Source: Chara braunii (Eukaryota > Streptophyta > Charophyceae > Charales > Characeae). From it: a DNA stretch of 39,383 nt. Of this stretch, positions 34,412 to 39,383 are shown in pieces. The notes beneath the pieces are model-generated. The model did no database searches. It saw nothing but the letters and a program-made list of their open reading frames with translations, and was not told the origin of the DNA. The DNA is taken from contig BFEA01000363.1 of assembly GCA_003427395.1 (NCBI GenBank), positions 444,083 through 483,465 of the forward strand, given 5' to 3'. Every line of letters begins with the position of its first letter. Positions within the stretch are counted from its first letter, which is position 1. A program made the position numbers and the translations under genes.

Positions 34412-35332
34412 TCATTTCTTGATATCCCATTTGTCTAGTTGCAAGATCCTCTTTCGCACCATGCGACACAAGCATCGACATACGTCATCCTCAGGCCAGT
34501 AATCACTGGCTTTGATCTTTGCGCACTGTAGGTCCAGTACGGCATTGTGGCTGTACCATCCCAGGTTGGCAGCTCTGTTGGGATCGAAAAGTAGATAGAG
34601 GTCATTTTTTGTCATCTGCTCATCACAGCAGGCTTCGAATCTCAGGTCAGCACTTGCCCCGGAGGCAAAGTGTTTCAGGTTAAAGGCCGTCATCTGCCTG
34701 GAGAAGATTCGTGCCCTTTCTCCCTGATCACCCTCCTGGGGTACAAAGTCCCAACCTTGTAGTGTTACGCCCCCATATTCTCCCACGGGGGAGAGGCCCA
34801 CTTCCCATCTTCCTTCTGTTTTTCGCAGGGGGATCACTAATACTGCCTCAGGCTTAGAGAGCGGCATCTCGAACAGACCTCGCTCTATAAGTTGCCTTAG
34901 CTTTAGTCTTCGTGAGGTCAGTCCCGCCTCTGCCGGTTCTGCTCCCTTCACCTCTGGCTGGATCGGTTGGTCCAGCGCCTTATGTGAGGGAGGGTGTGCT
35001 GCCGAGGGGGGATGAAACCGGCTCCGAGCGACAGCCAAGATCCATTGAAATGCCTCGGCCCAAGTTAGGTGAGGGGGGGGGGCAGATGTTAGTGCATTCC
35101 TTAGTGAGGGGCTGTTGTTTAGAAGCCCCACTAGTTCGACATAGGACTTGTCCCGGTTCTCCTCCCCGTCAACGAGGCAGTCTGACTGGAGATGTTTCAG
35201 AATCCAGTCTGCCACCACCTGTATTTTCTGATCTAGCCCCATTTCGTGGGGGGGAGCGTCGGGGTCTGCCGGGTCTTGTGAGGGTTCCTCCATTTCGACA
35301 TCGGGGGGAGGAGGGGATGTGTCCACTTCCAT
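34412..35332 (-). CDS. LINE ORF1 distal module, open frame of 306 codons (copy G)
   Basis: The only open, apparently unbroken version of the module between the zinc knuckle and EN. It starts MEVDTSPPPPDVEME, then a helical block (KIQVVADWILKHL ... NSPSLRNAL ... LTWAEAFQWIL), a linker TSRRLKLRQLIERGLFEMPL, and a compact C-terminal part with VLVIPLRKTEG, EVGLSP, VTLQGW, DLYLLFDP and LGWYSH. Copies A, B and C have the same order. The start ATG overlaps the end of the upstream ORF1 frame by 100 nt in another phase. The stop lies 52 nt before ORF2. I recognise no named family; a structural or RNA-binding partner role in the retrotransposon particle is a guess. Confidence 0.6.
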   Translation of the reverse strand: MEVDTSPPPPDVEMEEPSQDPADPDAPPHEMGLDQKIQVVADWILKHLQSDCLVDGEENRDKSYVELVGLLNNSPSLRNALTSAPPPHLTWAEAFQWILAVARSRFHPPSAAHPPSHKALDQPIQPEVKGAEPAEAGLTSRRLKLRQLIERGLFEMPLSKPEAVLVIPLRKTEGRWEVGLSPVGEYGGVTLQGWDFVPQEGDQGERARIFSRQMTAFNLKHFASGASADLRFEACCDEQMTKNDLYLLFDPNRAANLGWYSHNAVLDLQCAKIKASDYWPEDDVCRCLCRMVRKRILQLDKWDIKK

Positions 35333-36444
35333 CTGCTGTGCCCCAAGGGCGTCTGAGCAAAAATCGGGGGGCGGTGGTCGTAGTTCCTCATGTTCTGCTT
35401 GCTGTGAGGCAGACGAAATTTGGTGAGGCTGTGGCTACAGTTGCTGTGCATCTCAATCACCCCCCCCTCCCCCCTCTCCCCCTCTGTTGTCGTGCGATCG
35501 TCTTTTGTCATGTCTTGGGTTGCGGACCCTGGGGGTGGCGTGGGAAGGGCGTCCTGTAGCTGTTGCGTGCAATTACCGTCTTGGATCGCCACCCCCTTCC
35601 CTTTGGACAGGTTTTGCTCCTCCTGGTCTTCTTTGGAGGCCTGTTGTTGGCCCTCCTGATCCTTCTCCTTTTCCTGTCCCATCTTCTCCCTGCTATCCCT
35701 CAGGCAGTCAAAACGATTGTCCTCCCGGCCAGCCTCGTCTATCAATGCTGTTTTCTGAGCTGCCGTTTTCAGTGGTGCCTTATGCTTCCCCCCCACCACC
35801 TCCCAAATTTCCTGCCTTTTTGTCTTTGCAAGGGGGGGCTTCAGGTGTGCCTCCAGGGCCTTGGGCGGGATCCATGTTGTTGGCGGTTGAGATCCCGGTC
35901 GGGGGTCTCCTTGCCCTTCCCACGACCAGCCGACACTCCCCCCACCTTTCCCCCCCGGAGTATCCACATATACCCAACCCTCATATCCTAGGTCTACCGT
36001 CCGCCACCTGGTATCATCAAAGGGGTCTTTTCTCAGACGTCCAGTGGGTTTGACTGTGCGGGACGGGTGGCGGGAGCAAAGTATGTCTGTGTACAGATGG
36101 CCATAGGCTTGACACTTAAAACACCATGGCTTGAGTTTGTGAGTGGTGTGGATCCGGTATAGCTTCCCCCCCATACAGAAAGGGATGACATCGTCTATTG
36201 AAAATATGTGGTCATCTGCAAGGTTGATGGCTAGCATTAGATAGTCATCTCTGCGGGCCATGTGGGGAGGGAGGGGGTTGATGAAGTCCACCACATCATA
36301 TTTCTCGGCGAAGTCCTGGATAATCGCCGCTATGGAGTCCATTTTTTTGTGCGATCGCTGGTGACGTGGCTGCATCCCATTTCTCTTACTGCTCACCATG
36401 ATTCCCAAGTACCGAGACGCAGGGGCAGTGGGAACGGGGCTCAA
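35233..36444 (-). pseudogene. LINE ORF1 proximal region with zinc knuckle (copy G)
   Basis: Open frame of 403 codons, probably 5' truncated or altered: the first 20 or so residues do not match B or C, and the similarity begins around IQDFAEKYDVVDFINPL. It includes ARRDDYLMLAINL, KLYRIHTTHKLKPWCFKC and the knuckle CFKCQAYGHLYTDILC, again spaced CX2CX4HX6C, followed by GWSWEGQGDP (compare GKWRWEGQG in B) and a charged Gln/Lys/Glu-rich region. The last 33 codons overlap the next open frame and are probably read in the wrong phase after a small indel. An RNA-binding role is inferred from the family. Confidence 0.65.
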
Positions 36445-36562
36445 GATTATCTAGGAATATGTGTATGATTATCTCGGAGTAACCAAGAAGATCTAGATCC
36501 GACTGTGCAGTTGAGGGGGGAGTAAGTGAGGTAGTTCGGGGGTTCAAGGCTTGGGATCGGGT

Positions 36563-36900
36563 GGAAAACGGGGGGGGAGGTCAGGGAGATAGGGTGCTGA
36601 CGTGGGGGGTCGGGGTCGGGGGTGGTGATCGGGGATGGGACCGTTGGGGTCGGGGGCGCTGGCGTGAGGACTCCCAACCGGGGACGGGCCGGCCGGGATC
36701 GGGAGTCGGGATCGGGGTGGGGGGGGGCGGGATCGGGGAGGTAACGCGGGGGGGCGAGTCGAATCTGACGTGGGGGGTCGGGATCAGGGGATGCGGTTGG
36801 GGTCGGGGGTGGTGGGACGGTCGGGGTGGGGAGTGCTGGCGTGAGGAGCCCAGCCTGAGACGGGGCGGTCGGGGTCGGGGGCGCTGGCGTGGGGAAGCCT
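36563..36900 (+). repeat. G-rich minisatellite
   Basis: Dense repetition of variants of GGGATCGGGG, GGGGTCGGGG and GGCGCTGGCGTG units on the plus strand, with many runs of three or more G at short spacing, which allows G-quadruplex folding in principle. The open frames on both strands are simple Gly/Arg or Pro/Ser repeats and are not believed to be genes. The stretch 36445-36562 on its left has nothing recognisable. Confidence 0.75.
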
Positions 36901-36940
36901 TAGTTGGATTGAGCTGGTTGGGGGAGCGTTGTTGGCGCGA

Positions 36941-36958
36941 ATACCCTTATAAGGGTAT
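36941..36958. repeat. 18-bp perfect palindrome
   Basis: ATACCCTTATAAGGGTAT is its own reverse complement. It lies 23 nt upstream of a 28-A tract, so it may be a 3'-end hairpin of another plus-strand retroposon whose body cannot be recognised. Confidence 0.8.
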
Positions 36959-36981
36959 CCGCCCTGGTTTTTGCAGATGAC

Positions 36982-37009
36982 AAAAAAAAAAAAAAAAAAA
37001 AAAAAAAAA
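36982..37009 (+). repeat. poly(A) tract, A28
   Basis: Uninterrupted run of 28 A preceded by TTTTTGCAGATGAC. It probably marks the 3' end of a plus-strand retroposon covering part of the G-rich region, but no coding remnant or target duplication was found. Confidence 0.8.
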
Positions 37010-38013
37010 CAGAATTTTTAAGTATATCGCGCGAATCGCGGTAGTCTTCGTTGTGTATGCGACTGGATGTTTGACTAGCGTAGAGAGTGTGTGGGCGCGC
37101 ATACTTGAGGCGCACGTGATTTTTATTTATTGATGACATTTAAAGAGCCGACGTGATCGCCGGTCAAATTTTATTTATTTATTTATTTTTGAGATTAGGA
37201 GTAATTGATATGAAAATGTTGATTAGTACGTCTGATCGAGACACGTGCATGAGGGTGGAGAGCGGCCTCGGCAACGGTGGGAATTTCTTTATAATGAACT
37301 GGGTGCGCAACGTCGAAGGATCGGCGGGGCCATCCCCGCCCCCTCCTCCTGGCTTTGCCATCGGCTGCGTCGGGACGGGGCCAGCGGTTATTTTCCAAGT
37401 TTCTTCTAATTATTATTTATTGCCGTTAGTGTTTAATTTTATGATTTGATTTTTCGCAAGTAGGGAATGACATCGGCCCCGGATGGCTGCCACGGTAATT
37501 GGGAACCTTGAGCACGCGCCCCCTTTTTAACGGTCCCGACGAGTTCCTGCATGTTTGGGGCGTTCGCGAAAGTCTTTCGTCCCGCCTGTCTCGGGAAAAG
37601 GGGCCGAGGAGTCAACATGAAAGGCCAACGGGTGTGTGCTTGGCCTACGGCGCTGGCAGGGGCCAACTGACGGGCATGCGGGCCTAGTCATGCTGTCCGC
37701 TGTGACAGTTTTGAGTGTGAGCATGCCCGTAAGGGCTCGGGTATAGGAGCAGAGGCAGGCAATTGGCAGCAGCGGGCGGGGCCACAACGTAGAGGAGTAG
37801 CGGGCGGTGGGTCCGATCGGGCAGCCTTAGATAGCAGTAGGGGAAAGGCGAATGAATCGGGGCAGAAAGCCGGGCGGCGCCAGGCAGCAGCGGGTGCACA
37901 GCGCAGCAGCTAGACAGCGCAGCAGAGTGCTACGACAAAGGGGGGCACTGTGGCGGAGGCCACAACGATACTGCCAAGGTAATCGGTCGTCGGGCTAGGG
38001 TACGAAGGTGATA
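37010..38013. other. no gene recognised
   Basis: The sequence changes character after the poly(A): no LINE similarity is visible. A (TTTA)n stretch lies at 37169-37190. Open frames are under 100 codons and match nothing in the window. It might be unique host DNA or an unrelated old repeat. Confidence 0.4.
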
Positions 38014-38029
38014 GACTCACCGGGCCGTT

Positions 38030-38060
<31 letters not shown>

Positions 38061-38178
38061 AGATACCTGGAGCTGTTGAACGTCGGACTTGAGTATAGGG
38101 GCAAAGACTAATCGAACCGTCTAGTGGTTGATTCCCACTGAAGTTTTCCCTGGAGGCAGCAGGAGCTGTGTATCGAGT
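38014..38178. repeat. diverged tandem repeat, period about 92 bp
   Basis: Units 38014-38086 and 38106-38178 align as GACT--CGG/AACCGT-TAGT-G-TGATTCCC with shared GAAGTTT-CCCT and GGAGCTGT. Identity is moderate. No coding role is apparent. Confidence 0.65.
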
Positions 38179-38466
38179 TGGCAAAGCGTGGCGATCGTTT
38201 CGTCTGTCGGGCTGGTCGGAGTAACCGGGGAAGCGGCTGCATTGAGGCACAGGCAAGCCGAGAGGAAGGGGAGAACAGAGATAGAAAGCGGAGTGCCAGA
38301 CAGGCAGAGCGAGGCAGCCTAGCTACGGGCTAAGGCAGGCAGCGGACGGACAGGCGCTAAGGCTGAGGGGTGGTGCAGCAAAACGAAGAACGGATCTGGA
38401 CGGCCTACCGCGCGAGGTGCATGCGCAGAAGGAAGGAAGGCTATGGCGGAGTTAACATCGCAGTTT

Positions 38467-38494
38467 TCGCCCGATCCTTGACGAAATCGGGCGA
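38467..38494. other. hairpin 1 of a related pair
   Basis: A 9-bp perfect stem (TCGCCCGAT / ATCGGGCGA) closes a 10-nt loop CCTTGACGAA. It aligns base for base over 28 nt with hairpin 2, with a paired C:G to T:A difference in the stem. The block CTATGGCGGA lies upstream of both (38441 and 38603). Confidence 0.65.
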
Positions 38495-38642
38495 TCCAAG
38501 TGTCGAAATTGNGGTTTTNGNCTAAGGCGAATGCGTTGGCGATGTTAGTTTTANGAGGGAGTTAGTAGAATAGGCGGTAGAAGAAAGGATGGCCGCGCGA
38601 AGCTATGGCGGAGGGAGAAAACGATGGGAGTGTAAAATTTGA

Positions 38643-38676
38643 ATCTCGCTCGATCCTTGATGGATTCGAGCGAGAT
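38643..38676. other. hairpin 2 of a related pair
   Basis: An 11-bp perfect stem (ATCTCGCTCGA / TCGAGCGAGAT) closes the loop TCCTTGATGGAT. The core 38646-38673 is homologous to 38467-38494. Nearby sequence is a diverged repeat of about 160-180 bp, with shared GAGTTAGTA words continuing to about 38940. Confidence 0.65.
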
Positions 38677-39299
38677 AGAATGTTAGATAGGGGTTCTTGG
38701 GTGGGGCGACCACGATGATGGACTCCGAAAGGTGAGTAAGAAAGTGTGGGAGGAGTTAGTACAGAGATATGCTGCNCGAAGTTGTCAAAGCTTGGATATG
38801 GTAAAGGGAAGGGAGACGATTGTGCGCCCGTTCGTTAATAGAAACAGGCGAAGAGGGAATCGTTCCTGGAATTTTGGGGGGGGGGGCGAACCCGAATATG
38901 AACTTAGTTTGAGCAAAGAGTTAGTAGGGTGTAAGTTAGTGAGGAAATGGAGTGCGTGGATGAAGTCGGGAAGGAAGACGGAGGAGAGCAAAGGTTAGTT
39001 AAATCGACCGATTCGTGACCGTTTCTGACGGTCTAAGATATTAGACTAAGGTTATAAGATGCTACAAAGCAGTTGGTAGAACTAGATTCCGGAGAGGGGC
39101 GTTAGTTTGTGTGCCACGAGGAAATAAGGTTGCGCCAGGGAGTAGAGTGGTAAAGTATCAATGTATCTAACCCGAATCTTGGGATAAATACGTTCGATTC
39201 TTTTTTTTGTTATATCGGTAAAAATAGCGGTTGACATCTGCGGGATTGGAGACTTACCTGTTGACCCCTGCGCCGCTTTATTGTTGGCTGAAGCTTGCG

Positions 39300-39302
<3 letters not shown>
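38677..39302. other. no gene recognised
   Basis: Purine-rich sequence with repeated GAGTTAGTA-like words (about 38750 and 38919) that may be further decayed units of the repeat holding the hairpins. Open frames are short and have no recognisable motif. Confidence 0.35.

Positions 39303-39383
<81 letters not shown>
39303..39383 (+). repeat. compound microsatellite (AC)20(AG)n
   Basis: Twenty AC units (39303-39342) change to AG units running to the end of the window. The array is cut by the window edge, so its length is unknown. Confidence 0.95.

Larger units (their letters stand above)
32248..36444 (-). mobile_element. LINE copy G, 3'-truncated at RT motif B
   Basis: Minus strand: ORF1 proximal with knuckle (36444-35233), ORF1 distal (35332-34412), then EN and RT (34360 to 32248). 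The reading ends abruptly after RSVRQ, just before the GDP of motif B, and passes into the reverse complement of copy H 3' UTR. The 5' side borders a G-rich minisatellite. The loss of the 3' end cannot come from ordinary 5' truncation, so a later deletion or rearrangement is implied. Confidence 0.75.

Noticed and set aside
36447-36980. Gly/Arg-rich and Pro-rich frames over the G-rich minisatellite
   Set aside because: They mirror the repeat units on both strands and show no domain or start context.
37153-37687. Possible small host genes after the poly(A) tract
   Set aside because: The longest frames are under 100 codons, overlap on both strands and have no recognisable motif or repeatable signal.
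1-39383. tRNA, rRNA or CRISPR-like array
   Set aside because: No cloverleaf with an internal promoter box, no rRNA sequence and no regularly spaced short direct repeats were found; the repeats present are tandem or dispersed retroelement parts.

Overview
The window is a dense, decayed cluster of non-LTR retrotransposon (LINE) copies with no host gene I can recognise. The coding signatures are those of plant-type L1-like elements: an ORF1 with a DUF4283-like fold and a zinc knuckle, and an ORF2 with an apurinic-type endonuclease (EN), a reverse transcriptase (RT, FADD box) and a C-terminal zf-RVT-like Cys/His segment. With poly(A) tracts, microsatellites and scattered ambiguous bases, this points to repeat-rich nuclear DNA of a streptophyte. 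A charophyte alga such as Chara would fit, but the species cannot be fixed from the sequence alone.

Layout, left to right. Copy A (about 1-3640, -) is an internally deleted element that joins the ORF1 distal half to the ORF2 C-terminus and keeps its 3' UTR. Copy B (about 3625-11158, -) is the best preserved: ORF1, then EN-RT in one frame broken by one stop, but it lacks its 3' end. Copy C (about 11939-21656, +) lies head-to-head with B, is nearly full length but frameshifted, and carries two small insertions. E1 (22338-23305, -) and E2 (23305-26451, +) are truncated pieces head-to-head. F (26464-30224, -) and H (30241-32215, +) form another head-to-head pair. G (32248-36444, -) has ORF1 and ORF2 up to RT motif B. 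From 36445 to the end there is a G-rich minisatellite, a palindrome before a poly(A) tract, weak tandem repeats, two related hairpins and an (AC)n(AG)n microsatellite.

How the parts would work together: in an intact ancestor the ORF1 products would bind the element RNA, EN would nick the target, and RT would copy from the 3' end. A 25-nt stem-loop, always in sense orientation downstream of ORF2, sits in the 3' UTRs of A, E2 and H and is the best candidate for the RT recognition site. Comparison of copies also reveals a conserved module between the knuckle and EN, a CX2CX4HX6C knuckle, and decay dominated by Trp-to-stop and Gln-to-stop changes with frames otherwise kept. All copies in the window look inactive.
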